Below, piece by piece: positions 22,641 to 34,962 of a stretch of 64,000 nucleotides of DNA. Where the stretch lies: positions 62,952,285 to 63,016,284 of the forward strand of contig CM028377.1 in the NCBI GenBank assembly GCA_013146195.2. Reading direction: 5' to 3'. The notes under the pieces were generated by a model that was not told where the DNA came from, did no database searches, and saw nothing but the letters and a program-made list of their open reading frames with translations. The DNA comes from Codonopsis lanceolata. Lineage: Eukaryota; Streptophyta; Magnoliopsida; Asterales; Campanulaceae. The position numbers and the translations under genes are program-made. The first letter of the stretch is position 1. Each line of letters starts with the position of its first letter.

Positions 22641-23465
22641 ATTTTTAATGTTTATTGTAATGGTGGTTGAAACAATTTGTGACTCATAAAAAGCAATTAT
22701 GATGTTTAGTATTATGGAAGTTGAGATAGTTTATGACTCATAGCAAGCAAAGTGATAGCAAGTATGTTGGAAGAATTGTCCATTGGAAGTAACTTCCTAC
22801 AAAGTAACTATTTTGTGTATTTGTAAATTAAGAATGACAAAGTTATAGAAGATAAACATTTTTAAATTGCTTTTTTCTAAAAGTTAAAACCCTTTTCAAA
22901 CGGCCACACTAAATTGCATATTTTGAACTAAAGTTATATACACTTTAATGTACATTTTTCACTGTTAGTCATCAGTATTTGTTTAAGAGTATGTATGTTG
23001 TAAGTTATTTTATCATTACTGGTACTAATTTTATTTTAAGAAAGATGCACACTTGTAACTTTTCCTTAATTTGGCTCATGCTTCTATATTTTTATGGCAT
23101 CCGTACTCACATTTTTTTTTATCAATATGCAACTGGTTTCCAAGAGATGAAACACCAAATGGAAGTATCTTTCAGAAGATGGTATGTCAATCATCTATAC
23201 CTAATTGGAAAATAACCATTAAGAGAATTGTTACAAATAATAACTTGGGATGTCCTGTATCAATGCTTAATTGGAAAAAGTGTCATTAAATTATAACTTC
23301 TATTTTAACCAAGATACTTATTTGAAACAAAATAATAATTGAAATGAAAATGGATGTTGCTTTAATGGACAAACTAAACCTAAGAAACAAAATAATATAG
23401 AAAGTGAAGGGGAAAAACCAACTTATTGAAGAACTACTATCTTTTACTTTTTGAGATAATCGTAG
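22641..23465. other. A+T-rich intergenic stretch
   Basis: Low-complexity A+T-rich DNA. A weak duplication at 22660-22745 repeats GTTGARAYARTTTRTGACTCATA. No gene or element termini seen. Confidence 0.6.
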
Positions 23466-23471
23466 ATTTTG

Positions 23472-23545
<74 letters not shown>

Positions 23546-23689
23546 AAACAAGGGCGGCACCCTGCTAGATTTTATTAATATAAAAAGAAAGTACAAACTT
23601 GAGGGGGACAACCAGCCTGGCCCTTATAAATGGGAGGATGGAGGAGCCTTACCTCGAAAAGGAAATACATGAAAAGGGAAACAAAGCAG

Positions 23690-24781
23690 CTAAGATATTC
23701 TAATACGGGCAAACCCTTCCCTATCCAGAATAACATTACCTTTAATCAATCGGGGTAACTCTAAGAGTGTATGAAATGTTGAATCCAGACAAGTGTCAAT
23801 AGCGAAATTAGCAAGCCCATCTGCAACCGAATTAGCCTCACGAAAACAACGGCGAATAGAGAAATTAAGATCTTGCTTCATACGGCTAATGGCTTGAACA
23901 TAATAGGCAAAAGACCAATTCGGACAATAGTCATTATTGATCCAGTCACAGATGACTTTGGAATCAATTTCAATCTTAGAATGATAAATACCCTGTAAAT
24001 GCAGCCAACAAACCCCTTGGAAGAGAGCACATAATTCAGCTTCTGTATTTGTTGCATGACCAAAATAGGAGGAAAAAGCATAAATAATCCTACCATCACA
24101 GTTACGGAAGATACCACCACCACCACTAAGCCCAGGATTACCCCGGCAAGCGCCATCAGTATTAAGCTTAATTTTGCCCGCTAAAGGCTTAACCCAAGAG
24201 ATTACACGAATAGAAATTCTCTTTTTCAGGGCAAAAGAATTACCTAAACCATTTGAGACATAGTTTCCATTGTGCATAATAACAGAAAGATCGTGATTAA
24301 TGTCAAGAATAATGGAAGTAGGAGATCGATAAGAGTTCTCATAGATAACAGAATTTCTAAACTTCCAAATATGCCAAAGGATGAGAGAAGGAAAGAAAGC
24401 ATGAGTAATGGATTTGGAAGAACACCAACTTGACATGCATCGTTGCTGAATCGATTCCCCATGAATAGGTAAATCATGAGAGATATGAAATGAAGTCCAA
24501 AGAGTAGATGCAATCACACTACCAATAAAAAGATGATTGAAAGTTTCTACACTTGGGAGAAAACAGCACCGACATTGAGAAGCAATTTGAAAGCCCTTAA
24601 GAATAATACCCTCGTCAATAGGAAGTCTTCTACGGAACAGACGCCAAATGAAAATGCCAATATGATTGGGGAGAAGCGTATGCCACATATACTTGGCCGA
24701 AAGGAGCAAAGAAGCTGCTGGGGTGACCAAATCCATGGCGAAGCAAGAGTAAATTTTCCCAATGAAGTTATAGTCCAGCAA
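23690..24781 (-). pseudogene. LINE zf-RVT and RNase H (copy C)
   Basis: Open frame of about 360 codons. It starts in the zf-RVT region (FIWRLFRRRLPIDEGIILKG, ETFNHLFIG) and ends with RNase H: KLNTDGACRGNPGLSGGGGI, AELCALFQG, KIEIDSKVICDW, NSVADGLANF. All acidic RNase H positions remain, so this domain is less decayed than in copy B. It is not an independent gene; the open stretch starts at a frameshift. Confidence 0.88.
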
Positions 24782-26434
24782 GGTCTGTCATCCAAATTAC
24801 TAATGTGAATACGAAGGTCTTTAATCAATAAACGCGCAGATGCTGGAAGAATAGAGCAGGCCAAAGGAAGAAGGGTGGAACCCGTGGCATTGAACAGATC
24901 AGAGACACTATGGAGAAGGCAGTTCGGCGGCTTAGAGAGATGGATACCTGGCAGCCAATTATCAAGCCAGATAGAGATATTACCACGACCAATCACCCAG
25001 CCAATATAAGGATCCACGACTGGTTGAATTTTCTTGAGCCTATGCCAAATGTGAGAACCTTTAGTTGAGGAGATGGAGTCATGGGAGGAAGAACAATAAC
25101 GAGCACGAAGAAAATCAGACCAGAGACTTTTCTGCGTTCGGAACCTCCACCAAAGTTTGATCGAATAAGCTTGAGTAAGATTTTTAATTGACTGGATACC
25201 AAGGCCTCCCCTATCCTTAGGAAGGCAACAAGACTGCCAAGAAACCCAATGAGCTTTTTGCAAGCCCTCAGAGCTGCCCCAGAAAAAATTAGCAAAAAAC
25301 CGTTCAAGTAAATTAATAATGGCCATTGGGGGGTCAAGAGCAGCAAGCATGTAAGCAGTTATGGAATGCAGAACACGTTGGATCAAAGTAATTTTGCCGG
25401 CCTGATTGAGAAAAGCTCTCAGCCAAGAATCTACTCTTCTTTGAATTTTGAGAAGAAGAGAGTCAAAGATAACCTTGGTTTTACGACCGAAGTAAAGAGG
25501 ACAACCCAAATAGGTGATAGGAAGAGAACCAATCTGGAAGCCGAAATTAGAGGAAATACGGGCCGCACGAGCAGAGGAAACAGAAGGAGCAACATAGATT
25601 CTACTTTTCTCAGTGTTAATTTTTTGGCCAGAGATAAGTTCATAATTCTTCAGAACCTCAATGTGCTGTTGAGCGGACCAACGGTTCCCATTATAAAAAA
25701 TAATGACATCGTCTGCAAATGCAAGATGGGAGATGATTGGACAACCACTAGTCGTAGAGTAACGTGTACGCACATGCGAGATGTGTAAATCATTGAGACT
25801 ACGACTGAGAGCTTCAGAGACAAGCAAAAAAAAGGCTAGGAGAGAGGGGATCACCTTGGCGAAGACCCCGAGAAGATTGAAAAAAACCAGCCGATTCGCC
25901 ATTAATAAGCAACGAGAACTAATTATCAGATATAAGACGCCAGATAAGATCTATAAAAATTTCATGAAAACCGAACTTGCGAAGAACTTGAGTGAGAAAA
26001 ACCCATGAAACTCTGTCAAAGGCTTTAGCCATGTCGAGCTTAAGAATAACATTTGATCCATTAACCTTTTTCCCAAGATAAGTCACCATCTCCTGAGCTA
26101 ATAAAATATTATCTTGGATGACCCTTCCTTGGGTAAAAGTACTTTGGTTAGAGGAGATGAGCTGAGGGAGAAATTTAGCCAGTCTAGTAGCGAGAAGCTT
26201 AGATATGATCTTATTGCAGAAGTTGCAGAGGCTGATAGGCCTAAGATCTCGAAAAGAAGTAGGAGTATCAACTTTAGGAATAGTGGTGAGAAGAGTACTG
26301 GTCCAGGAACGAGGTAAAGAGAAACCAGCAAAAAATTCTTGGATGGCCTCAAAAAGATCCTTATGAATAATATCCCAGTAGGAGACAAAAAAAATGACTC
26401 GTAAATCCATCCGGACCAACAGCATTATCGCCAT
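24547..26434 (-). pseudogene. LINE reverse transcriptase (copy C)
   Basis: RT in two pieces. 25919-26434 has FAGFSLPRSW, LRPISLCNFCNKIISKLLA and LKLDMAKAFDRVSW. 24547-25902 has SEALSRSLNDLH, the catalytic FADDVIIF, and the thumb and zf-RVT region. Between them lie a TAG where copy A has Trp (ISDNW) and a frameshift that destroys the GLRQGDP block. The zf-RVT part changes frame again near 24780. Confidence 0.88.
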
Positions 26435-27455
26435 TTAAATTAGACACAGCTGTAAAAATCTCTTCCAAGGTAGGCGGATTAATTAATTCTGCATTCCAAT
26501 CATCAGACACTAGAGTGGGAATCATATGAAGATCAACAGGCATAGGGGCTAAATCTGCTTGAAGCTGGTTACAAAAATAGTCAACCGCACCCTTTTTGAT
26601 ATCATGTTCACAGTCTAACAGAATACCATTCGTATTGTATATGGAATGAATGTGAAGACGTCGTTGGGCTTGACGAACTGAATCATGAAAAATCTTAGTG
26701 TTACCATCTTCTTCTTTAAACCATTTAATTTTAGATTTTTGGCGCAAGAAGGCCTCCTCTCTAGATAAGGCAAGACGAAGGTTGGCCTGAGCTTGAAGGA
26801 GATTAGAACGATTTTCGCCAGAATTATTGAGCTCAAAGAAAAGCTCCTTTTCAAGCACATCATCTTCTGCCTCTTTGATAGCATGGAAAATATTACCAAA
26901 CACATCTTTGTTCCATTGACGAAGAGCTTGTTTGGTAGAACGTAACTTATTAGTGAACTGGACCATAGGGCGACCACTAGTAAAAGAATTCCAAGAAGAA
27001 CGAACCACATCGTGAAAAGAACTATGATTGGTCCAAACATTAAGGAAGCGGAAGGCCTTAGCTTTAGGGGTTCCCACAGTTGAAATACTGGCAAGTAACG
27101 GGCTGTGATCGGAGCAAGTTATGTTAAGATGTTGCACAGCAGAAATAGGGAAAACATCTAACCAGTCAGTATTACAAAGGATGCGGTCAATGCATTGATG
27201 AATTGTAGCTCCTTCCTCACGTTTATTCCACCAAGTATACTTGGGGCCAGAAAAACCAAGATCTGTCAAACCAGAAGATGCAATACAAGCATGAAAATCC
27301 ATTGCCCCATTTCTGTCCCAACTACTCCCTCCCGATTTTTCCGAGGGATCAAGAATGATATTGAAATCGCCTCCGACTAGCCAAGGGGTTCCAGCATAAC
27401 GAGAGCCGATGTCAATTAGATCAGACCAAAGAGATTGACGATCAAAAGCGTCGCA
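26361..27455 (-). pseudogene. LINE endonuclease C-terminus and ORF2 linker (copy C)
   Basis: Minus-strand reading from 27455: WLVGGDFNIILDPSEKSGG, then FSGPKYTWWNKREEGATI, DRILCNTDW and ITCSDHSPLLASI. This is the C-terminal half of an APE-type endonuclease with its conserved GDFN and SDH residues. It is followed by the linker (IKWFKEEDGNTKIFHDSVRQ). The frame continues to 26361 and then shifts at an A/T homopolymer near 26389-26396 relative to the RT frame. Confidence 0.85.
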
Positions 27456-27473
27456 CTTTGCATTTTGTTATAT

Positions 27474-28289
27474 TTATCTTTCAAATAACTATTTAATGTC
27501 TTCAAATAAAGGCTCAAAATGATTACAGAAAGCTAGCATTTGCACTTCATCTCTAAATGAGAATCATTTGTGGTGTTTTTGGTACTATTTAGAAAATATG
27601 TTTTCATTTTATCAGTAACAATGTTAATAGTTTCTAACATTAAATTTTATGTAACACTGAAGTATATATGGTCGTGCATATGAACCCACATTTACTACCT
27701 ACTTACTGAAGTATGATGAAATAAATGCACACACATTTATTGTGAATGTGTGTGTTTAATTATTACATTAACATGAATTCTTTCTTTTTAGCGATAAAAA
27801 AGATTAGCAATATGTTTAATGTCTTTTGTAAACTTATTCATTTCCACCCAACAATGGGTTCACATTTGAGGTAGTGCATCATTTCAATAATCATGCTTAT
27901 CTTCTTTCGCTCCAATAGGGAAGTTTGCTCTGTCAAAAATAAAAGGACTGTAACAGCACAAGCTTCCAAATGCGAAAACATAACTGCTACATAAGGAACC
28001 TAAGATGTATTCTTGTTTTTCCTTTGAATTTACATTGTAAACGGCACTGACCTTAATTTCACTACTCATTGTAGAGGGGGCCATGTTGCAGGAAGTTTCT
28101 TGTTATATACCAAAATTATTCGATTGTTTTTTCTTAGATCAGATGCACCTTATTTATATTGCTTGTAAATTTGGTACTTCAATAAGATTCATAAGCCAAA
28201 TAATCTTTCAATGACACTTCTTAAAGAGGAGTGTGCTTTGTTAAATCTTTCTTTCCTATTCATTGGATGTTGAGATGCTCTTTAACCCC
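27474..28289. other. A+T-rich DNA between LINE and PIF relic
   Basis: Probably 3' sequence of the PIF/Harbinger element plus flank. A minus-strand frame at 27884-28084 (MAPSTMSSEIKVSAVYN...) is open for 66 codons, but I do not recognise it and would not call it a gene. Confidence 0.4.
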
Positions 28290-29390
28290 TTCGAAAGTCA
28301 GGTAGATGATACCTCACATTTTTATAAGGTGCAAGAAAACCTTTTGTATTTGGGTATCCACTATCGACAAGGTAATACTTTCCTACAAATTTAGCATTAA
28401 ACATCAATATTTACTTGAAAACATACAATTAACTAATATTGTAGAAACAAATAAAATATCATTAGAAGGATTTGGAAACTTTAGCTCTTTTCTTACTCTA
28501 GCAAACTCAAAGATGCGAGAATCGTGAGCGATCCCTTCCCAGCCAGCCCAAACATATGTGAAGCACATATCAAAATCGCACACCGCCAAAATATTTTGTG
28601 TGGTATATCTTTTTCTCCCTATGTATGCAGTTGTGTTTTCTTTAGGTGATACATCACCCACATGAGTTCCATCAATTACGCCTATACAATTCTGTACAAT
28701 AATTGATCTAATTACTTCAAATATTTTGAAATGATTGTATTTATAAATTAATTAATATTCATTACCTTAAAGATATGATATTTGGAATTTCTCCTTATGT
28801 GTGGATGAACTTGTGCACCTAATTCTTCATTTGGTTTGATGTAATCTACCGACATCCTAATTACCGCATTAAGGACATCGTATAAATGTTTGTCAATCGT
28901 CCACCCTGAACGTTGAAATATATCTTGGGCTTGTCCATTTGTTGCCCTTTGCTCCACGATGTACAAAAAAATGGCAACTCTTTCCTCCGTAGTTGAATAA
29001 CTAGTGGGTTTCAAACCATAGGTTGTCTTTAAAGTATTGCACAAATTCTCAAAAACATGTGGCAACATACGTATGTTTTCTTGACACACTCTAGCACTAC
29101 CACCAAGTTTTTCATTCACCCAATCTTGTTCGGTTATGGATGAATTCCTAGAGGATTGTTTATGCAAATGTTTGATGCAATAATTTGTCATACCTCAACA
29201 ACCATGAGTATTTCTCTATCTTCCGAATAGTCAATCATTATACGATCAAGAAAGTCTTGGTGATAATCGTCTCCATTTGCACCATCATTATTACTTGAGT
29301 TATCATCATTTTACTTTTCAAATTCTTCAACCATCTTAACCCAATACTCCAATTCATCATCATCCATTACAATGTAGGAAACAGAAAAAC
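28290..29390 (-). pseudogene. PIF/Harbinger transposase (HARBI1/ALP1-like) relic
   Basis: Minus-strand DDE transposase of the plant PIF type. The N-terminal part lies at 28748-29191 (MLPHVFENLCNTLKTTYGLK, RVAIFLYIVEQ, FQRSGWTIDKH). The DDE_Tnp_4 part continues with VQNCIGVIDGTHVGDVSP (first D, near 28670), YVWAGWEGIAHDSRIFEFAR (second D) and, after an apparent short intron, YYLVDSGYPNTKGFLAPYKN (third D, near 28350). An acidic N-terminal piece reads at 29200-29380 with a stop inside. Frame changes and stops mean it is inactive. Terminal inverted repeats were not identified. Confidence 0.85.
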
Positions 29391-29408
29391 ATCAATAACT
29401 TGTAATAT

Positions 29409-29600
29409 CAAGGTTCTAAAAATCGTTAGGCGGGTGCTAGGTGCCAGACTATGACCTAGTGCCTAGGCGGGGCCGAGAAATTAAGACATAATTACTTGTA
29501 AAATAAAATTGTAACTAGGTAACAAACATTAAAATTATCATTTAAAGGTTCATGTAAAATAAAATCATTTAAAGCGTTACTCAATGTCATACCACCATAA
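29409..29600 (+). mobile_element. End of a hAT-like MITE (same family as 57.5 kb)
   Basis: Starts CAAGGTTCTAAAAATCGT and continues with TAGGCGGGTGCTAGG and GGCCGAGAAATTAAG, matching the left end of the element at 57520. The opposite end is not seen nearby, so this is a truncated or rearranged copy. Confidence 0.65.
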
Positions 29601-29635
29601 CAACACTATAAAACAGGAGCATAACAAATTAACAA

Positions 29636-29912
29636 CACTATAAAACAACAACAAAACTGTACCAAAACTGCAGCAGCAAAACAGCACCCAAAACAGCACT
29701 AAAACTGCACCAAAACTCCAACAAAACTGCACCCAAACTGCAGCAGCAAAACAACACTAAAACTACACCAAAAATGCAACAAAGCAGCACCAAAACTGCA
29801 GTAGTAAAACAGCACCAAAACTGTACCAAAATTGCACCAAAACAGCACCCAAGACTGCTCTAAAACTGCACCAAAACAACACCCAAATATAACCAAAACA
29901 GGGCAGCAACAC
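29636..29912. repeat. Minisatellite, AAAACTGCACC-like unit
   Basis: About 25 degenerate copies of an 11-bp unit (AAAACTGCACC, AAAACAGCACC, AACTGCAGCAGC variants). The minus-strand frames over it are long only because of the repeat and should not be taken as a gene. Confidence 0.85.
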
Positions 29913-30058
29913 AACAACTACAATCATTTTTCTACTTTATAAACCTCACAATTTAATTTAGCTCCTATCAATGGCAAAACCCCCACCACTAATTTCAAAT
30001 TAGGGTTTGAATCTATTGACTTTTTCCCCAAATTCTATGGCTAATACACCAACCCATC

Positions 30059-30300
30059 TATGCCAACATCGACGGTAGCAGTAGCTCCACTACCACCAAA
30101 AAAGAAAGCCAGGGGCTCCTATTAGTCGGATACGAAATCGGGAAACTACTCGGCCACGAGAGCTTTGCGAAGGTCTACCACGTAGGGAACGTGAAAACGA
30201 AGCGCGCTCTACTTCTGTCGAATCGTCCCCACAATCTGTGTGTTGAGAGAATCGATATGCTTGACAAGTTTGATAATGCAAGTTCAACGGCTTCCACCTT
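30059..30300 (+). pseudogene. CIPK-like protein kinase N-terminal fragment
   Basis: From about 30113 a plus frame reads LLLVGYEIGKLLGHESFAKV followed by YHVGNVKT. This matches the ATP-binding loop region of CBL-interacting protein kinases (usual form LGxGxFAKVY). The second loop glycine is replaced by Glu, there is no VAIK lysine block, and the rest of the kinase is missing. An upstream ATG at 30060 is in another frame. It is a captured or degenerate exon scrap. Confidence 0.5.
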
Positions 30301-30399
30301 GACGACAGAGAGCTTTCGATTTTATGATTTTCGTTTGATTTCAAACCCAGTTGGGTTTTATGGAGACATAGAGCTTTTGATTTCATGATTTTCGGGTCA

Positions 30400-31843
30400 T
30401 TGAAGTGCGAATCAAGTCGGGCATCGAATTTTATTGCAACAATTTTGTCCTTGGTTAAAAATGAGACGGATTAACCAAACCCAAGTACTCATCAGGGCTA
30501 CCGAGGATTTGGTTATCCAGAGAAAGGAAGAGGGTTAACTCGTCGAGTTGGACAGGAGCAGAAAGGGAAGGAAAGTGTTGTGAAGAAGAAGAAGAAAGAG
30601 GAGAAGAACAGGTGCAGTTGGAGATGGGAATGATGAGGATGGCGTAGGCAGGAATGGTGGATTGGGTGGAGGAGAGGTTTCTTGTAAGGGCAATGGAGTT
30701 ATATTTTGGTGGTTATATCAAATATTCACTTAAAAATTTTTCGAATATTTTTTTTAATTTTTCACTTAAAAATAATTGTTGTAGTTAATCTTTTGATTTT
30801 AAAAATAATTTTGAATTATAAAACAAAATTTCACTTAAAAATATCTTAAATATCAACTAAATGATGAACTATTATAACCAAATCTCACTTTGCCCCCCAA
30901 ATCAAATGATCAAAATGACTCCTCATTCGTTAGCATTTCTAACGGTCATTGATGGAAGAGTCCTAATTGAGACAAATGGTAAGATTGGGTATGAAGTTGG
31001 AAAATTTTAAACATTAGGGAGCATTATGGGATTTGTGGTTACTTTGGGGTGTTTTTCATATTTTGACCTTAACTTAATTATTAATATCGGTTTGATAAAT
31101 AATTTTTTTTAAAGCCCATGTGTATTTGGCATATAATTAAAGTAAGACAATAATGTTAAAAGTGTTGTTTTAAAAATAAAAGTTTCAAACAAAATAATTA
31201 TTTTGGGACAAACGAAAAATAAAAGTAAAACAATAATTTTGGAATGAAGGAATTATTTTTAAGACATAAGAGTATTATCGTTTGTTTGTCAGCGTAAAAA
31301 CCCTACAAGATGTTCAAATGAATCGAAATACAAAAAAAAATAAAACTCATCTTACTTGTTTCGATCATAAGTCTAAGAGTAGGAACAAACAATGGGTGGG
31401 GAGTTTGTGGGAGAGTTTAAGTATTTATTTTGATAAAAATAAATAAAAAAATAAAAGTTAAGATTTTCACTTGAACCATAATGGTGAGTAGTTTTTGAAG
31501 AGTTTATTCATTTGAAGAGAGAGAAGAGATGAATATATAGAAAAGAGAAAAATTAAAAAAAAAAAAAGACTTGAAAATTTTGCAAAAAATGAATCTGTTA
31601 TCCAAATTAAGTTAATTAAGTCTCTATATGTAGAGAAATTATTCGATTTAATTCAAAAAAAATAAGAAAACATTTTTTGGGGATAAAAAATTAGCAAAAA
31701 CCGGAAAGGAGGAAAGATGGAAAGCATGTGTTAGTGGGACAACGCCCTTCCTTCTTGTGCAATCTCCAAAGGGTTGTCGTTTTGCCCACTTTGAGGTAAA
31801 ACCGTACACTTTTCTTCTTCGCTCTCTTTTTAAACCACCGCTA
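30400..31843. other. Intergenic DNA with a degenerate Stowaway-like copy
   Basis: No gene seen. At about 31085-31262 the text (CATATAATTAAAGTAAGACA, TTTTGGGACAAACGAAAAA, ACAATAATTTTGGAATGAAG) parallels the intact Stowaway elements at 36548 and 57963 but has lost its clean termini. A GAAGAAGAAGAAAGAGGAG purine tract is at 30580-30605. Confidence 0.5.
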
Positions 31844-31933
31844 ATTATTATTTTTAGCTGATAATTAGAAAATAAAGAATCTCAAATCAAGTGACGTGAA
31901 GACTTAAAGATTCAATAATATCAAAAGTTGGGT
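31844..31933. repeat. Direct repeat flanking the satellite array, left copy
   Basis: About 90 bp sharing TTATTTTTAGCT, TTAGAAAATRAA, TCAAGTGAYGTGRAAG and CAATAATATCAAAAGTTGGG with 34963-35052, in the same orientation. The pair brackets the array and the MITE inside it. Confidence 0.75.
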
Positions 31934-31979
31934 AATATGATGTTATTAGCATTGTCCTCCTTAACGTTAATATACTATA

Positions 31980-32987
31980 GTATAGATGTCTGATATATCT
32001 TTTTAGTGATAATAAAATAAAAAATTCTTTTATCTAAAAACTTTTATAATCAATATATATCTCTAAATAATGTGAGATACATCTTTTTGTGTAACCAATG
32101 TGAGATACATTATTTAAAAACATTTTAAACAAATATTGTTTTCCTAACTAATGTGAAATACATCTTTTCTATTGGTAATAAGTCTTTTATAAAAAGACTT
32201 TTAATACATGCATCACTCTCTAACCAATGTGAAATACATCTCATTATTTGGTAATAATAACAGAAGTTTTTTATATTAAAAAAATCTTAAACCAACATCT
32301 ATTTTTATATAATGAGATACATCTTTTCTCTTCTCTTTTATTTATGATAAAAATATAATTTTTTTTATCTAAAAACTTTTAAAATAAACATCAATTTTTA
32401 ACAAATGTAAGATTTATCTCTTTTATTGGTAATAATAGTAATTTAAAACTAACATCAATTTAAAGCATGTGTGATATATATCTCTTCTATTGCTAATAAT
32501 AATAAAAATATTTTATCTAATCTAAAATAATTTAAAATCAACATCATTTTCTAACCAATGTGAGATATATATCTTCTATATGGTAATAATGGTAAAAGTC
32601 TTTTATCAAAAGACTTTGAAAACCAACATCACTTTCTAACTAATGTATGATACATCTTTTCTATTGGTAATTAATAATAATATTTTTAAAAACATCAATA
32701 TCTAATCAATGTATGATACATCTCTTCTATTGATAATAATAGTGAGATACATCTCTTAAGAGTGAAAGCCTTTACTTAAAGACTTTAAAATCAAACTTTT
32801 CTTTTTAAATAATGTGAGATACATCTTTTTTATTGGTAATAAGAGTAGAAGTCTTTTATATAAGACTTTCAAAACTAATATTTCTTTAAACAATGTAAAA
32901 TACATCTCTATTATGGAGATAAGTAAAAGTTTTTATCAAAAAATTTTTAAAACCGACATCAATTTATGATCAATATGAAATACATCT
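31980..32987. repeat. Satellite-like array, left half, unit about 80 bp
   Basis: About 13 degenerate units. Each carries ACCAATGTGAGATACATCT, then TTCTATTGGTAATAATAG, TAAAAGTCTTTTATCTAAAG, and ACTTTTAAAACCAACATCA. Spacing between the GATACATC anchors ranges from about 65 to 105 bp. AAGTCTTTTAT...AAAAGACTTT within each unit can pair, so every unit holds a small hairpin. Confidence 0.8.
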
Positions 32988-32995
32988 ATACTAAT

Positions 32996-33540
32996 CAGTG
33001 TTCTAAAACTACCCATCTAGCTCCGCCTAGGCGCTAGACCCCTCTCTACCATCGCAACTTTCTTAGTCGTCGCCTAATCGACCAAGTCGACGCCTACACC
33101 AAACCTCGCCGACCTTAATTTATTTTTGTAGCTTTGATTTTGTGGCATGCGGTGACCGGAGAAGGAAGGGGGGCGAACTGGATAAGGAAGGGGGAGTGGT
33201 AATGGTGAGGCAGAGAGGGAGATAGAAAGAAAAAAAGTTTGATTTTGTGGATATTCGGTGGGATGAGAGAGGAGATAGATTAAAGGGTTAGATCTAGGAG
33301 GAAAGAGATTGGAGGATGAAAAAATGAGGAGAGTCGGTCTGTTGGAGAGAGAGAGAGAGAGAGAAGAAAAAAAAGAAAGAAAGAAAAAAATGGTTGTCGG
33401 TCTGCTAGATAGAGAGAAAAAAGAAGAAGAAAAAAAGATGAAGAAGAAGGGGGCTGTCTCGAGACTCAGAATTTAAAATGAGAAGGGATTAGGGAGGATA
33501 TGTTAGACTGTGGGTTGTAGGGAGCAGTAGGTAGGTGGAG

Positions 33541-33591
<51 letters not shown>

Positions 33592-33885
33592 TTCTAAACT
33601 TGGCTGGTTTATTACTTTGGGGTTGTTGAGAATTTGGATTAATAGTAGGTTTGTGTATTTTTGTTCATTTTACAAATATAGACAAGTGTTTGATAAAATG
33701 ACGAACATAAAAAAAATAAAAATTTATAGTCAATGTGTTTGATCTTTGATGTAAATTATCAAAAATATGGTAATTATGCCTTAATTTTTGGCTCCGCCTA
33801 GGCCCCGATTACGCCCCAACTAGTCCCCTAGGCGCTAGGCGCTAGTGTGTCGCCTAGCGGCCGCCTAACGATTTTTAGAACCTTA
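32996..33885. mobile_element. hAT-like MITE with perfect 8-bp TSD
   Basis: 890 bp. It begins CAGTGTTCTAAAACTACCC and ends CGATTTTTAGAACCTTA, so the ends are inverted copies of each other. It is flanked by ATACTAAT at 32988-32995 and 33886-33893. The subterminal regions are rich in GCCTAGGCG-like words on both sides. Inside are a GA-rich tract (33340-33450) and an (AT)n tract (33542-33590). There is no transposase ORF. An 8-bp TSD with CA-starting ends is typical of hAT elements. Confidence 0.85.
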
Positions 33886-33893
33886 ATACTAAT

Positions 33894-34570
33894 ATTACCA
33901 TAAGAAGATGTGTTTTTTACGTTGATTATAAATTGATGTTAGTTTTAAAAGTCATCAGATGTCTTTTATCTTAAAACTTTTGAAACCAACATCGTTTTTT
34001 AAGGAATGTGTGATACATCAATTCTATTAATAATAATAGTAGAAGTCTTTTATCTTAAGACTTTTGAAACTAACATTATTTTCTATCTAATGTGAGATAC
34101 ATCTCTTCTATTATTAGTAAAATAATTTTTCTAAAAACTTTTAAACTAAAATAATTTTTTGTAACCAATGGGGAATAAATCATTTTATTGGTAAGATTTT
34201 GCCTAAGGACTTTTAAAGTTAATATCAACTTCTGACAATTGTAAACATATATAATCTTTTGTTAGTTCAGTAAATATCTAAAACACTTTTTAAACTAACA
34301 TCAATTTTCAACCAATATTTGTTACATCACTTTTACTGGTAATAATGAGGAATAAATCATTTTTATTGGTAAGATTTTGTCTAAGGACTTTTAAAGCCAA
34401 CATCAACTTCTAACAATTGTTAACATATATCTTCTTTTGTTAATTTAGTAAAAGTCATTTATCTATATACTTTTTAAACCAACATCAATTTTCAATCAAT
34501 GTTTGTTATATCACTTTTATTGGTAATTATAATAAAGATGCATCTTACATTAGTTATAAATTAATGTTGA
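33894..34570. repeat. Satellite-like array, right half
   Basis: Continuation of the array after the MITE, with about 6-8 units of the same type (GTGATACATC, TTTTATTGGTAA, TAAAGACTTTTAA). Two units at 34130-34400 share a longer higher-order match (GGGAATAAATCATTTTATTGG and GAGGAATAAATCATTTTTATTGG). Confidence 0.75.
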
Positions 34571-34962
34571 TTTTAGAAATCATTAAAGTACTCACCTAAA
34601 ACTTGTTGAAAAATTAGTGTTTTTAGTGAAAGAAATTAAGTAACTTGAGGCACAAATTTCTTTACTTGTCATTTGTTTGTTGGCAAATGTAATTATGCAA
34701 ATGTATTCTACTCGGTGAGAGCATCAAAATTATATATTTATTTGTCCAAATTGAGTTTTAGATGAATAAGATATCAAAGATTAAAGTATGGTGTTAAAAG
34801 TGTCATTAGAATAAAGTACTCACTCAATGTCAATATAATAATACTATTTCACATTAGTTAAGAATTGATATCGGCAGTAAAAATCTTTTTATATAAGATT
34901 TCCACTATTAGTAACAATATAAATGATTAATAGTAAATGATTATTATCACAATATGATATTA

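Larger units (their letters stand above)
23478..27461 (-). mobile_element. L1-type LINE copy C, nearly complete ORF2, (TA)n tail
   Basis: The best-preserved copy of the family, on the minus strand and about 4 kb long. The 5' end is truncated inside the endonuclease at about 27461. ATTTTGTTATAT occurs at 27462-27473 and again at 23466-23477, giving a 12-bp TSD. The 3' tail is a long TA dinucleotide tract (to 23541) rather than pure poly(A), directly after the family 3' end (GGGCGGCACCCTGC on the plus strand at 23552-23565). Because the TSD ends in TAT, its border with the tail is uncertain by a few bases. Confidence 0.9.

Noticed and set aside
27884..28084. Minus-strand 66-codon frame starting with ATG
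   Set aside because: No family recognised, no splice partner, and it lies in the 3' flank of a decayed transposon.
29638..29917. Open minus-strand frames of 63 and 72 codons, rich in Cys, Phe and Val
   Set aside because: They are produced by an 11-bp minisatellite; the 'protein' is only the repeat read in frame.
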